Assembly (NCBI GenBank): GCA_020086605.1
Contig: JACBWW010000023.1
Span: 77,001 to 141,000 of the forward strand
DNA from: Lanius collurio
Taxonomy: Eukaryota; Chordata; Aves; Passeriformes; Laniidae
Reading direction: 5' to 3'
DNA length: 64,000 nt
Shown: positions 16,106-29,890 of the stretch, piece by piece
Layout of the letters: every line of letters starts with the position of its first letter
Numbering within the stretch: the first letter of the stretch is position 1
Made by a program: the position numbers and the translations under genes
Notes under the pieces: generated by a model
Databases searched by the model: none
What the model was told of the DNA's origin: nothing
What the model saw: the letters and a program-made list of their open reading frames with translations, nothing else

Positions 16106-16120
16106 CTGCAGAGGGCAGGG
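16106..16120 (+). promoter_or_regulatory. CTCF-like core motif
   Basis: CTGCAGAGGGCAGGG agrees with most core positions of the CTCF motif (CCASYAGRKGGCRS), with one clear mismatch near its 5' end. One such match per several kilobases is expected by chance. Confidence 0.2.
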
Positions 16121-18439
16121 AGTCTGGGTTTTCATTTCTGAAGCCCACACAGTGCATTAGGTCAATCCAGCAGATGCATCTCAGGAAGGAGCTACATTCC
16201 TCTTACTCTTATTTGAACTTGAGATACCAAAAGATGCTAAAGCCTTGAGTTTTCACGTCATGACACCTAATCTAGTTTACTCCTACACAAAATGATACAT
16301 TATCAGACTCAAGGGCTTTGCATCATGTGTCCACAAAGCAGGGTTGGAACCAACACATAAATCCAAAGCTTATATTACTCCTTTCTTTTCTCTACACCAT
16401 ATATAAAGAGTCCAGATGGTTTGTGGCAATGGAATAGTAATGACAGTAGGATGGTAATTTCATCTTGAGTTTTACAAGCAAGGGGAGGTGCCAAGGAGGA
16501 AACCAGGTATGAAGGTTGCCAAATATATCTTCCATTTGTCATCTCAGCTAACAGGGGGTAAATTATTTCTGAGTGGCACTTTGAAAAGGGAGGGGAGAAG
16601 TGAAGCACATACTAATATGTGCTGCAGAGGTATCTCTGAGGAGTGGCTGATTTGGCAAGTTAAAGTATAGTCCTTCCTACAGGAGGAGTACAGTATGTTA
16701 CTCATGCAGGAATTTTGGTCTTACTGTTGGAGATAAAGTACCTGGATGCATACCCAGTTGGGAATAGGCTCTGGTCTAGTGGATGAAAAATGAAAATATG
16801 GATCTTTTTTATAGGAGCCGGAAATTAAGAGAATATTTTTGTCCAAACTGAGCGCTCTCACTTGGGGCCCCAGCAATGTTTCAGTCCTGAACAGCGTTCC
16901 CCATGCTCTTTTTGCAAAGTAAAGAGACTTATAGAAATGTAAGTTTTCATATCAAATACCCTCAGAATTCAAAAGATGAAAGGGGAGCTTCATCTTTTGC
17001 TTTGCCATTTTCATCTAGTTTCAAAGTGGGGTAGCTATTGCTTAAGGCTGTGATAAAGAATGGGGCTGTGCTGATACAACCAGTTCAGGATGTGGCTCAT
17101 TGTGTGCACCCTGTGAAGGTGTTACAGTGCTGTTCTGAAAAGAGTTACAAGCAGACAAAGCATCTGGTGAATGGAAAACAACCTGCTTGAGTAATTTCTA
17201 TTTGACTGTTTTATAATATGATATTTCTCAGGTGCAGACTCACATTTACTTGTCTAACCATTGCCATTATTATTATTACATAGTAATTATAATTTACTCG
17301 TACAAATTAAGTAAGGATTAAATGACATATAAAAAGCATACTGACCGGAACTAAATAGAAAATTCCAAGGAGGAGTCCTTAAAATAAAGTGATTGTATAG
17401 TACTTAATTGTATATTATAAACTGTAATTTCCCCAAAGACATTGTATTAATCTTATGTGGTTAGTTATTACATTTGGTCCATTTATAATCAGTTTGAGCT
17501 ACTTAAATACAAATTTAAAAAAGGATCAAACTTGTTTCCCAGTAATATGCCTAGTTCTTTCCCCATAGCTTATTCATCTTCAAAGCTCTTCACCAACATT
17601 AGCTAATTATTTCTTTTTTTCTAATTAGTAGAAATTGACTATGGTCAAAAGGGCCATTCAGCAAATTAGCATGCCTCTACCTTCAAATCTCAGAGCTTCT
17701 GACCCAGAGCTTTCAAGTGGCTGATGAAGATATCATACAGTGGTTGTGCTGAGGCCCTAGCCAAGGCAGCCAACTGGAGAAAAAGAAAGAAAGATAGAAA
17801 AAAATTTAAAGATTACACCTCAGGGAAGTGTATCAAATCTCCTTATTCACATCTTTTCCCAGAGGCAGCAGCATGGAGAATGCAGGGCTGGATTCAGCCT
17901 CCTCCTGCTCTGGACGCTGCTGCCTGGGCCAGGGGGTACCTTGCCCTTATTCTGAAGACTTAAAGGCATGTGGGATTTGTGGTGGCCACCTGCTCAGAGG
18001 CTACTTGTGTTCTTGGGTGCTGGAGGTGGCAAGGGTGTTACTTGAGGGGTGGCCCTCTACGTGTCCTGGCTGCTGGAAAAGCAATCCAAAGCTGTGCCCA
18101 AGCATCAGCTTTGCTCTGGGGGTGTGGTCTGCCCATGTTGAATTGTAGGGTGGCAACAAAAAAAGATGGGTTTAGGAAGGAGTTTGGAGTTTTTTAAGCC
18201 CTGTTTGCATTAAAACTGTCCTCTCAGAAGTGTGTTTCTTCTGAGTCTTGTGTGTAGCCATGCCACTGGCCCAGAGCTGCATTTCTCACTTTGTAAGGGT
18301 TCTTATGCATCTGTAACTTGATTGCTGTAACCCAAAGGTAGCAGAAAATATGAAATCTGGAAATATGAACAAGTTCACCCTCCCTTTGTGTTCTGAGTTT
18401 CTTTACTTGTTCTTCAAAAAAGGCAGCTAAGTGACAAAT

Positions 18440-18780
18440 CCTCACTGAGCAGCAGCTCTGTTTGTCTCTTGGAGAACAGCTGTGAGTGTGAGACTTGTTT
18501 ATGTTTCAGAAACTGTGAATGTTTTAACCCTGAACAACAGTGTGTGCTCCGGGAGATTAATATCTGCATTACATGGACTTGCTGAGAATAAATTAACTCT
18601 TGATGACACGATTACTGTCTTAGCAGTGTTCACCGCATACAATTGCATGGTGTCAAAGATATTAATGTGTTTTTGTGAAGAATTTAGGAAACAATTTATT
18701 TATATGACTGTGCTTCATTCCATATCACACCAGGACATCAATTAGCTACTATCGCCTGTAAAAGAAATGTAAATCATGTG
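18440..18780. promoter_or_regulatory. Enhancer-like block
   Basis: About 340 bp of complex sequence free of repeats, with TAAT cores (GATTAATATC, TAAATTAACTC, CAATTAGCTA) and a few retained CpGs. An 87-codon forward frame across it has no recognisable domain. Confidence 0.22.
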
Positions 18781-18789
18781 TCTCATTGG

Positions 18790-21700
18790 TTATGAGGATA
18801 ATAGTGGGCCAATAATTCACAAAGAATAATTCATTCCATGAATTGTGCCTCATTCTGTGCTCACGAATTGTTCAGAAACACATACAACTTTTTCAAGTTT
18901 TCATTTTTCAAATTATTATAATGGATTCTTCTTGGTTACAGTTCACTCATGGAGGTTTTGAATATTAATGGCTTGAAGTCTGGGGTGATTTTATTTGGTC
19001 ATATGGTACAATATATTACTTTTTTGACTGAATCAGTACAATTTTTGGAATCAGTAGATGTTTTGAAGGCTTGTGAGACAATGCAAATAAACTTCAAAAA
19101 TGTTTGTAAAATAGGGCGTTGGGAAAAAAGTTTCTTTTGACACTGGCCAGAAACACATAAAAAAGTGAACCTCCAGAATGGTGAAAAACTGAGTAAGCTT
19201 AAAAAAAGATTTATTTTGAGATTTGAAGGAAAACATGCTCTGGGAAATAATATATATTAAAACAATCACTTTTACCCTAGTGCAGTTTCTAAAACTAGGG
19301 ATCAAAAATAATTGCTGTAAGAAGATAATTATCTCTTTAATTTAAAAGAAAATTAGTGTAAGAAAAAAATAGAAACATGAACAAAAAACTGAAATCCCAA
19401 GAAATGTATGGATTTTAGTTCCTATTTGTTTCTGCACAATTTTTGTCTTTATTAGGATAAAATTTTTGAATGATTTGACATTTGTGTTATTAGAAGGAGT
19501 TGTGTTTGTATTGGCAGCATGAGAACAGGGAGAAAAAGGCAATTCTTCTAGAAAGTGCTGGCTTTTGAACAACTCAGAGATGGTTTAAGAATTTTCTTTC
19601 ATATACTAGCTGAATACAATCAAAATAGAAAATACATATGATAAAATATTAGGCATGGTTTTAATTTCCAATATAGAGCCTAAAATAATGTTCATGACTC
19701 AAATTTATCTTTTTCTCCTGTACGTGCTGGCATAAACTAGAGGCAATTTCAACCATGCCAATTTTTGAGCCTTCTCTCAGTACAGCACATGTGTTAGAAG
19801 TGAGGTAGCTGTTTTCCATGACACTTCATGCGTGTTGAATATTATGTGGAAGGGTTGAACCTCAGTTTTCTTCCCTTTTGTGAAATTAGATAAGATGGAA
19901 AATTTGCAAGTGATTCATTTTTTTTTTGGTGTTTGATTCACCCAGATACCCAAAAACTTTTTCCTCTGAACAGCATACTGAGAATCTGAAATCCATCCTC
20001 TTCCCTCATATTGCCAGGCATGCCTTTCCCATGCTAATACGTTAAGTAACTTTTATTGCACTGAAGAGCATATAAAGTTCACTGCTTTGCTGTGACCTTT
20101 TCTCCTTTAAATTGTTTCATCATTGTGACCAATAATGGACCAAAGAGAAGATGTAAAAATGTTAAGGATGTTTATTTCTAAGGAGGTTAAGCAACTTTTG
20201 CTATGCCCTTTTTACATTTTTCCAGACCTTCTAAAAAGAGACCGTAACATGACAGCGATGCCCCCCTTAATTACATTTTGTTGTCAGAGGAAGCATGCTT
20301 TAAAAGAACAGTAACCCAACACTCCTAGAGCTGAGGATTTCAATAATCTCAACCAGGTTCACAACATTTGGAAAACCCCAAACCTTCTCTCAACTGATTG
20401 AAGCAAATTTTACGCATGCAGGAAATACAGTCCTCTGGCCCAAAGTTCTGTGTTACAGGGTTTGGGCAAGAGGATCTTGTTTCACTTTGCCAGATTTTCC
20501 TAAACAGTTGGACAGATTTCACAATGGCAATGGCTCATCAAAAATCCAAAACCTAAAAAGCGATGTACTCCTGCTGTGCTTGTTTTCAGTAATGTTCGTC
20601 TCTGTCAGGTACTGAATATTTCCAGTCTAGTATTGAAATATTAATAAGAGCTGAAGATTCAAAAAAATGGAGGTACCAGTGTAGCACCTGATCTCCTCCA
20701 GGGAGAAGGGGTAACACTTGGTCTCATTCCTGGCCTTTTTTTGGTTGTCCACTGAACCTGGTTGTATTGTTTTTATCACATCTGCTGGTATCTTTGTTCA
20801 AAACAAAGGAGAAAATTGCTCCTGGGTGACTCCATTTTATATTTTTGTAAAGTTCTGTCATTATTTTAGCAGAGATTGCTAAGGAAAAGAAATCTAATTT
20901 TCAGTAGACTGCTACAGTGATACAGGATATATGGACTTAAAGCCCAAAAAGGATGGGCAAAGGGGAGTGCATTGAATTTATCAGGAGAATACAATGGGTA
21001 GGAAATGCCAATAAGAGGCACAAGAATTTACCCAAGATAGAAAAGGCTGAACATATTCTAGGGTTCCTGTAGCATGTTTATTAGGTTGGTGCACCTGCTG
21101 GCCTTTCCTTTCAAGATGAATTGCCTTCACTCAGGACTGTCTGGGGAGCAGAGGAACTGTTGTGGCATTTGCAAAAAAAAAATAAAAGGAAAAGGAAGGG
21201 GCTGTATCTGTCTGCATCCCTCTGGGAGGACACAGCCTGTGTGTCCTGGCTTCTGTAACCATAGAACAAACATGAATACAGTCAGTACCAAAACTAAGGA
21301 CCTAGGAGCAAAACTTCTAGGCTCCTACTCAGGGCTTAAGAATAATCAAAAATTAAATTGGTCCCAAAGCAGTTTTCATAGGTTGCACCAGACTGAACTC
21401 TGTGCATTTTGGGGGAGGCTTGCAGAGCCTGTACAAATATCTGTGTAATTCAGATCAACAGAGCTCATATATTAGGCATCTACCATCAACTTTCATAGGC
21501 ATGGTTCTGAATGATCCTTGTGGCCTAAAGAAGAGTCTGTTGGCATGATGTGAGCATTGAATCTTCTGGATCTGAAAAGTGCCTTACAAATGAAGCAGAG
21601 TAGATGCAATTCCCTGTGTAGCTGTTCCCATGGCCTTCAGATACTGCTATGGAGCACAAAGTATGGATTTGTAATGACTCCTGAAACAGCCACTCACAAG

Positions 21701-24390
21701 AAGTATATAGAAAATTCCCAGATCTGAGTGCATTTATCCAAAAGGAAGGATGACAAGAGCCTTCTGGAAGTATTTTTGCAGTAAAAACACTGGAAGCATC
21801 TATACATTTGGCCATAGTGTTATGCTGGGCAAAACTGCCTAATAGGGTGGGATGCTACCATTGTTCCCATAGGATTTGCTTTGCTAGCCATGGAAAGAGC
21901 ACAGAGAAGAAAGGAGAGGGTGTTGGTACTTTCTTCTGATAAACTGAGAGCTGTCTTCATAAAGAAAAACTTGAAGAAAAAAAGGTAGAAAGGTGAAGGT
22001 AGAAACATTGGAGCATAGAGAAAAAAGGCTATTTTGCTCTGTGTGTGGGAGGGGAGGAAGGCGCTCTTGTGGCACAGTGATGTGTGGGACCTGCTGGGGG
22101 GGGGATGGCTCAGAGCCGTACGTGGGGCTGTGCCACATGGAACAGCATTCCTGATGAGCTCGGCCTCAGGAGTGCCTTGGTGGCCAGCGTGGGGCTGTCC
22201 TGGTGGGCACTGCACAGCAGTAAGTTGTCAGGGCAGCTTCGCCACTGGGAGCCAAACCATTCCAGCTGGCTTTGAGGGACCACAAATTCTTGCTGTGTCA
22301 CAGCAAGGGAGCCTTCAGACAGGTTTGTTTTTCCTTTGTGGGATGTGGCCCTGGATAGATATCCAAGCATTTCCTCACTGCAGGCTCTTTGCAGCCATTT
22401 CCAATCTGAGCATTTCCATTTGAGGCTCTTTGTTTTTTATATGCTGTAGTCATTCAATAAACCTGGGGTAAGAGAAAGAGCTCTGACTCCCTGAACTCTG
22501 CTCTCGTCCAGGTTACTCAGGTTGAGAATTTGGCCTTGCCCACCACTTGACCATTCTGGTTCTTCAGCATATGCCTCTTACTATTGTTTTCTCCACATTC
22601 CTGCCAAGGCAATTTGTTTCTGTCATGTGACCCAAGTGCAAGTTTTTACCAGATAACACAGAAGGTGTCCCCTCTACAGTTCTGGAATTCTTCTGTCCTG
22701 AGATATCTGAGGTTCCCCTCAGAGGGTTCATGTCCTGTGGACCTCACCAGCATGAGTTTTGCACTTTTAAAAAAATTATTATCACTCTGACTATATTTTA
22801 CACTTGAAAAATTTCTTTAGGAGGGGTTTTATTAGTGATCACAAGACATTTCCATAACCTTGGATTTGCAAATGCTGATTTAGCAGTGTGGAGAAGTGTT
22901 TGGGAAGAATGTTATATTGCAAGCCAGTGGCTGCAGTGTCTCATTTTTGTCTTTTCTGCATTAGGTACTGTAGGGAACAGAATCTAAGATGGACAAGCAG
23001 GTAAAATTTTGAGGTCTGACTGGTTGGGCGAGACAGTCACATTCTTGGAGCAATAAATAGCTCCCTCCAGATCATGATGTGCTAGCAGTGTTGAGGAAGC
23101 AATAACATGGGACTGGCCCAAGTTAATGATATATATTAAAGGAGATTATGCAGATATCAAGGATGTGTTTAGTAAAACATCTATTGTCTGCATCTATCAC
23201 CATAACACTCTGGCAAGTGTTGGGAAACGTGGAAAGTGTGAAGTAGGAGGAGAAAAGTGCAATCTGCATTTGTTGACTGCTTGATGACAGCAACTAAGAC
23301 ATTTGCTGAATGCTTTAAAAATTTTGTAATTAATTGTTTGGATTGTTTATGCACCACCTATAAAACCCATTCTAATTGTGCTTCTGGCTGCCAGAGTGGG
23401 GAAGGAGGTTGCAGGGAAGGGATATGCATCTTCAAGTGAGTGTGCATGTGAAGGACAGGCTTAGCACTAAATCCTAGTCCTGAAATAATTTAGGCTACAG
23501 AATGATCTTTGCAAAGGAAACAGAGGCTGAATTTTGGTGGTGGCAGGATAAAAGCAGATATCTTGAAATGAGGACCTGGGGTACCAGGAGCCTGGCTGGA
23601 GATCTGTGTTCTCATGGACACGTCACCCACCGTGAGTGGGTACCCACAGCTCAGCTGGATCCCTGACAAAGGCCAAAGCGCTGTGGCAGATGGGGTGTCT
23701 TCAGCTTTGTCTTATTCAAACTTGGCTAAAGTTTGTGGAATGAAGCCAATCAGCCATGGATAAAAGGCTTTAATGACTATTTATTTTTCTAACATTTATA
23801 TTGTAATCAAGCTGCCATTTCTTGAAAACAAAATCTCCTCCCATCCCCCAAAATTGCCATCAATCCGCCCAACAGGAGCATGCTCCAGTTTGATGTAAAT
23901 TGGGACAAGGAGTGGGTGTGGAGCCATGCCAACACAAATGCTCATTTTTACAAGCATAGTCCTGAATGGGGGATGGAGAAGTTTTGTAAGTTCTGTGTTC
24001 TCTGTTGCTGCTTAGGTTAAATTTTGAGCAGTTTTAGTTGTCTGTCACTTTGTCATTCTCTTGTAAATAAAATGAACTGTTTTGCTGTCGGTGTGTTGAG
24101 TACTAGGACAAGCACAAACAAGAGCTTCTTTACTGCTTTTCAAACTGTATTTCAGTCCTGAAAAGGTGGCAGTTGTGTCGTGATTTACAGCTCTTATTTG
24201 GTGTTTTTAATTGGGAATTTACACGACAATTTGTGGCTACATGATTATGTTAAGATTATCTTATAAAAGATCTAGGACAGTTGTTTGTGAAACCCTGGGG
24301 GCACATACCAACCTCCTTAGTTATCTAACCAACTGTTGTGCTCCTCGCTTAAAAGAGTGGGGCCTTAAGAAGTGGTTTGATCTTCCTCTG
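18790..24390. other. Gene-free sequence
   Basis: AT-rich to about 20.7 kb, GC-richer at 21.8-22.4 kb with frames open on both strands (up to 131 codons, not recognisable). Homopolymers A10 near 21,173 and G9 near 22,096. No transposon was recognised. Confidence 0.5.
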
Positions 24391-24399
24391 AGAGGTTAA

Positions 24400-24660
24400 A
24401 GGTCGAATGACTCATAAATGAAGAAAGAGTGATTTAATCGTAGGAACCTGTGCTGTTATTGTAAAACAATATTCACCGGTGATGGTACACTGCTGTATAA
24501 ATGACAAACTGCTCAGCGATGGAAGTTGTTATTACATCATTGGAAACTTCACCTGCACTACATTTATGGCTCCATAAACATAGGTTTATTTAACAGCTGT
24601 GGGAACACCTATGGCCATTTTGTGTTAAAGGTCAGGAGTCCTAAATTTCGGTTTGCATGC
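24400..24660. promoter_or_regulatory. Enhancer-like block
   Basis: Carries an inverted SOX-core pair ATTGT, AAA, ACAAT (24,458-24,470), an E-box CAGCTG (24,594-24,599) and a nuclear-receptor half-site AAAGGTCA (about 24,627-24,634). CpGs survive in CACCGGTG and CAGCGATG. Conservation is not testable here. Confidence 0.25.
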
Positions 24661-24669
24661 TAGTGTTCA

Positions 24670-27600
24670 TGGGTGAGGTTCATAAAATATGATGACTAGC
24701 AGTAAGTGATCAGAACATAACCAAAAAGTCATGTTGAGACAAACGTGCTAACACAACCATTTATGCTGTTCTGTGTTCCCTTGAAGTGCTTGGGAGTATT
24801 GTTTGTTTGCTGAGTGTTGCTCTGAAAACAGATCTATACCGCTTGGTCACTACTCTGTCTTCCTCTCAATGGGAGCCTGTAATTGTACCTGCCACCAAAG
24901 TTAAACTCCAGCAGAGGTCTGCCTTCTGGGATGTTTTAAAGGGGGGCAGTCAAGTCCAGCCTATTTCAGGATATGAATTGAAGGCAGTAGTACATACAGC
25001 AGCCGCTCCTCAGTTCCTTTGCCAAACTAGATGGTTAAAAATATTAATATTTATTCTTGGAGTTGCCATGTTAAACACTAGGGCAACTGGCCGACTGAAA
25101 TGTGAGCTATGTATTGCCAAGTGCACCAAATAAAGAAAAATTAAAGGGAAAATAGTATGTACTAATGTAAATAGTTTTCACATGAGAGTGTGGTTTTATG
25201 CAGGGGGTGTCTCGTTGCAGTAGGTCCTTCATGGGAGCACATGGCCACTCTGTAAAGGATAAAAAATAACTGCTGAGTGAATAAATTCTTTTTGTACTCT
25301 TGAAACATTTGAAAAGTTACACTGGTCTCCACTTGGAGATTAAATTGCATATATGCTGTGGGAGAACAGGAATCTCTGTCTGGTTTGTGCAACATTGTTC
25401 TTTCTCAGCTTTTTTCCCGTGGCCTTGTCTAACTCATGCCACGCATGAATATCCAAGTGCTCCTTTACATTCCCCACCCATGTTATTGCTTCAGGTGTTG
25501 TACTGTTGCTCAGTGAATGGTAGCAGATTTTTAACAAATTTGCAACAGCAATCTGGACTACTGAAAGGATTATGACTAAACCAATAAATTACTATTGTCT
25601 GCTTTCATCATACAACAGATTCCCATAACCCAGTCCAGTGTGGCTGAAGATTTTATGCTGATAAAGATTACTGGGTTTACTTATATTTTAGAAACACTAT
25701 TGTTCCATTAGATTCATAAATAATTGTTAGTCAAAGATCAAACAGAGATAATTACTGTTTTTTTGCACTTTTGGAACACAGATGAGATGATTAGAAAAAT
25801 CCAAAAAGATATGAAGCAACAGTGAAGCTTCTCTTAAGCAATGTCAAACATATCTTTCTTGTTCAACAGCATTTTGTATCTCCATCAATAATCTCGCCAA
25901 TGGTCATATAATTAACTATGCTAATAATGCTTCTTTTAGTCTTTTTATTACTATTATTGCTGTGAACCTACTTAGGAGCAATCCACTGTAATTAGTAATT
26001 AATCTGATGGTTGTGTTGCCCTATGCAAACGTGAGATGGAGCATGTTGATTTAACCACAGCAGCCTCGGTCTCTGCTGCACATGTTGTTTCTGCCATGTG
26101 CCCAAGCTGGTGCAGCTCAGCCTGCAGCTCCTGCTGCTGCTGCCCTGCCCAGGGATGGGGGCTGCAGGCTCCCAGCTGCCTTCCTGGGGACAGGAACAGG
26201 GGACAGAGCAACCTATGTGTCACCTTGTCCATTTTGCTTGGCTGCCATCAGCCCCTGTGCCTTGAGAGCACTTCCCGGTGCCATTGTCACCTTGTGGAAT
26301 GCACAGTAAAGAGTGAAATGCAAGACTGGCTGACTTGGGCAGCAAATACTCCTGTGAACTGCCTGGTTAAATGTTTAATATGGAAGGGTTTCCACTCAGG
26401 TTTGGTGTTTCACGTGGAAGCCATTTCTTTCTCACTTTCTAAACATTGCATTGGATTCTCTTTAAATCTCCCACTTGCCCTCATCTATTCACTCTTGTTT
26501 GCTTTGGCTATCTTGTAATGCTAGCATTTGCCAACATCCCACTTTTTTTGTTTTTTTTCTTAGTTTAGAATAGGAAACAAACATGATAATATTTGTTGGC
26601 AAGTAGAGACATTCTTGTGGCAATTGTGCTGAGCACTAACAGCAAGAGAGAGGAGAAGAGAATTTCCGCTTGAATTTTTTCATTTTAAATTATTGCTCAT
26701 AGCCCTTCAGTATTAGAATTGTCACCATGGGGTTTTCTTTTTTTGTAGAGAGTACATGATAATGAAAATGAAAACATAAAATATCTTTTAAAGAGATATT
26801 GCAAGCCATGACTTAAGCACCTGAATCTTGGAAATCCAGTCTTGCCTTGCCTTCATCTCCTCATCGTCATTTCCTGTCTCAACAATGCAGCAGTAGGTAC
26901 TGATCTCTCATTCTCAGCATACATTGTAATTATTTTCCCTGTTTTATACCACAGCGGAAGGTTTCTGAAATTCACTGCTAGAAAACGATGTGTTTCTGTG
27001 TCCCTATCACAGCTCTTATCCTTCTTTTAACAAAAGTTAGAACAAAGCATTCAGTGAGCAGACACGGATGCTGCCAAGAGCCCTGTGGACTGTGAGGTGG
27101 CTCTAAGCCACTATAAGGAAGGAAACTGATATTAAGCCAGAGAGTGGAAAAATGAGTTTTAAATATTTTGTAATCACATATAAGTGTAAAAGCTGAAGGC
27201 ACAAATCAGGTTAAGGATAGACAGTGCTATTCAGAGCTAAAATTCAGAGAAAAACACAAAAATACTTTTTCAATTTAGTACTTGCAACATGAAGCCTAAA
27301 CCTGCCTAATCCTGGCTCGACATAATCACCAAAATACCTGTCAAAAGTCTACCTATCCAGAGGTATTTGACACTTTGTAAGTGTCCCTGAATTATCTGTC
27401 TTAGCAACATACACCTCTGCTGAGCTGTGCAAACACAGCAAAAGGTAGGGTTCTGGTGAAACCAGTATTTACACACTATCTCAGTGTTGGAAGTAATTAA
27501 TCTTCAACTGTATGAGGCTCTTTGTGATGTAAAGCAAGTGCTGACACTTTTGTGTAAACATGAAGATTAGCATATTTACAAACTGGTAGATGTTACTTTG

Positions 27601-28320
27601 ATCAGTGGCTGCTTGCACTGGAAAGGCATGCTGGCATGTGGGTTTGCTCTTCATGTGACAAAGACGTCTAATCCTTTTACACTATTCTCAGATCCATATT
27701 TAGAATTCTGACTTGTGTTTTCTCTATCCACTTGAGCTCACTGTTTGGTTTGTTTAGCAGTGTTCATCCACTCTTTATGCTCACCAGTGACTCATTCCAG
27801 CTTGTTTTCTTTGCAAAGCAAGCAGTAAAATTCCAAAGTAGTAAATGACCTGGGTGAAAAACCCTTAAACTCCTTTCGATTTAATTACTAAAGCAAATTG
27901 GAAACACTTGCAGTCAGGCTTTTTGATGGCCTGTATAAAGATCTTCACTGTTTTCCTTCTGACTTTTAAGTAAGTTAGTGTGAAAATTAGTCAGCCAAGT
28001 TCCAGCCTACTTCTAATAGTGTTATATCAAGACATTTGTTTTTGTGTACATTTAAACTCATCTGGAAGACTTCGAAAGAGGCATCCTAGGTGCTTGGTTT
28101 TTTTATTGTAATTTAATGGTAAACTGTAAACAATACATAATTCATTTTAGTGCAAATTATAGCTTTACATAAAGCTAAACTGGTTAGTGACAGGGCATCT
28201 TGTGGTAACAAGATAATGACCTGAGCAGGTTAGAACAGGCTGGGTCTTATCTTTTAAGAAGGATGAAATAATGTTATGACATTGTCAGCATATTGTCTAA
28301 CATGCTGGGATGCTAGCAGC
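24670..28320. other. Gene-free sequence with a GC-rich patch
   Basis: 26,036-26,518 holds a 160-codon forward frame. It begins in a GC-rich, CTG-containing patch (about 26,100-26,170), translates to a Ser/Cys-rich low-complexity start and has no domain. The rest is AT-rich and featureless to me. Confidence 0.5.
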
Positions 28321-28379
28321 TCATTACTTATGTGCAACCCATCTGTCTGAGTAAACGATTGCAAGATTGGCCCTTCTAG

Positions 28380-28474
28380 GTGTACCTGCACCGGCAAGAC
28401 CGAGCACGCTGGCGGCCGCGGAGCAGCAGGAGCTGTGTGCCTGAGGTGGGCCCACACACGCTTGCACAGGAAAG
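28380..28474 (+). other. CpG-dense, splice-flanked exon-like patch
   Basis: A GC-rich 95-bp patch in AT-rich DNA, with six CpGs between 28,391 and 28,421 including a GCGGCCGC. It is preceded by CCCTTCTAG (acceptor-like, weak pyrimidine tract) and followed by AAGGTGAGA, which matches a splice donor. One forward frame stays open from about 28,352 to 28,579 across the patch, without a recognisable protein. The reverse strand is also open over part of it, so coding is not established. It could be an exon of a coding or non-coding RNA, or chance. Confidence 0.22.
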
Positions 28475-29817
28475 GTGAGACTGCATCTCAGGGGTGGGTG
28501 GGGTTCTGCTGCTGTTCTCAGCGCCAGAGCCATCGTTTGAACACTGAAAGCAAATTTGCTCAGCCTACCCACAGTCACTGGAGATGGTAGATAGGTCTGC
28601 TTGGTCTTGGAAGCTTTCCTGCTTTCCTCTGGCAAACTGGAGCTTTGCCTCCATCCTCAGGCATACCTGTTAACTTGTCAAAGGTGAGGAAACTCCTCAC
28701 CAATCCACTGTGTTCTAGAAGGTGTGATGTTAAGTCCTGATGCTTTAGCCACTTGACCTGGCTCCTATCCAGACACTAAAACCTCAGAGCTGATTTTAGG
28801 GCTTTGACTCAGTTTCCATTTGACAACAGCTCCCAGTTATGAATGCATGATTTGGAGACACAGCTGCTGCCCAGCTGCTTGCCCTTATGGCACAACTGGA
28901 AAAATTACTCCAGCATTTTACCAATGATTTAGGCTAATATATTTGTTTGTAAAGTTAAGAGGCTGGGAGCATCCCCTTCCACCCCACAGTACAGAGGTGC
29001 AATTGCTGTTGGAAGAGTGCAGCAGGCACCTGGTGGTGGAATCAGCTTCAGTGAGAATGACTACCACCCTCAGGGGCTGTTTGCCTTACCCAGACCAGTG
29101 GGCTTTCCTTGCAAAATGAAAAGAACAGTAAATCTCAGCCATCTCCACGTCTTTCAAATGGATCAGAGCGATATATATTTTCATTTACCAAAGGATCCCA
29201 CAAGCTTTCCTGCCAAGCAGAATATCTATGCTCACAAGGTTGGCCTGAGTCTCTCTGGTGGGATATTGGACTTTTTACTTCATTAAGAAACAGCTGTGAA
29301 TAACACATAAAGACATATAATGATGTCTTTTGTACTACATTCATTTTTCCAGGGCCAGCGTCTCACTTAGCATTTTCCCCTTGAAATATTGCAGTCTGTA
29401 GGCTGCAGTCACAGACATTTAGAGAAAGTTTAGTTGCATGGAGCTGCCCTGTTTGTATCTAATGTATGAACAATAACAAGAGGATCTGTGCTTTGCTTGT
29501 TAAGCAAAGTAAGCAGGTGAAGTGCTCAGAAAGAAAACGGATAAACTTTTCTTGCTTTGCTTGCAGGGCATCACATGTATGATAGATCTATTACTGATTA
29601 AACTGTTGTGAAATCGAGGATCAAAAAGAAAGCCCGACACCTCATTTAGCTCTTTTTGTGACTGGATTAGCCTAAATAGAACAACTTGTCTATATGGGAA
29701 AAGCACAGACAATTTTAAAGATATTTTCCTATCTAGGCAGAGAAGTTATGAGTAGGATATTTAAATCAGGAGGAAAATGTTTTATTTGTTTGCAGTTGTG
29801 AAAATTAAAAAGTTATT

Positions 29818-29890
29818 GGGCGAAATCTTGACCCCACCAAAGTCAATGAAAGTTTTTCCATGGCTTTCAATGAAGCCTAAAACATTTTCT
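29818..29890. repeat. Possible ancient palindromic repeat relic
   Basis: The stretch GGGCGAAATCTTGACCCCA, then AAAGTCAATGAAAG, TTTTTCCATGG and CTTTCAATGAAGCC resembles another common old amniote palindrome (words GAAATCCTGGCCCCATTGAA and GTCAATGGCAAAACTCCCA). Self-complementarity has mostly decayed: about 8 of 15 paired positions survive between the two central arms. The call therefore rests mainly on similarity to a remembered consensus. Confidence 0.35.

Larger units (their letters stand above)
13070..18430. other. Gene-free, partly GC-richer sequence
   Basis: 13.3-14.2 kb and 17.85-18.15 kb are GC-richer, with overlapping spurious frames of up to 106 codons. Small items are listed separately (AT run 15,339; palindrome 15,936; CTCF-like 16,106). 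A homeodomain/E-box word CTTAATTAATCAGCTGC occurs near 14,602. Confidence 0.5.

Noticed and set aside
22090..22100. G-quadruplex at a G9 run
   Set aside because: A single run without the other three runs needed.
26036..26518. 160-codon forward open frame
   Set aside because: Starts in a GC/CTG-rich patch giving a Ser/Cys-rich low-complexity peptide. No domain, and the length is within chance for 64 kb.
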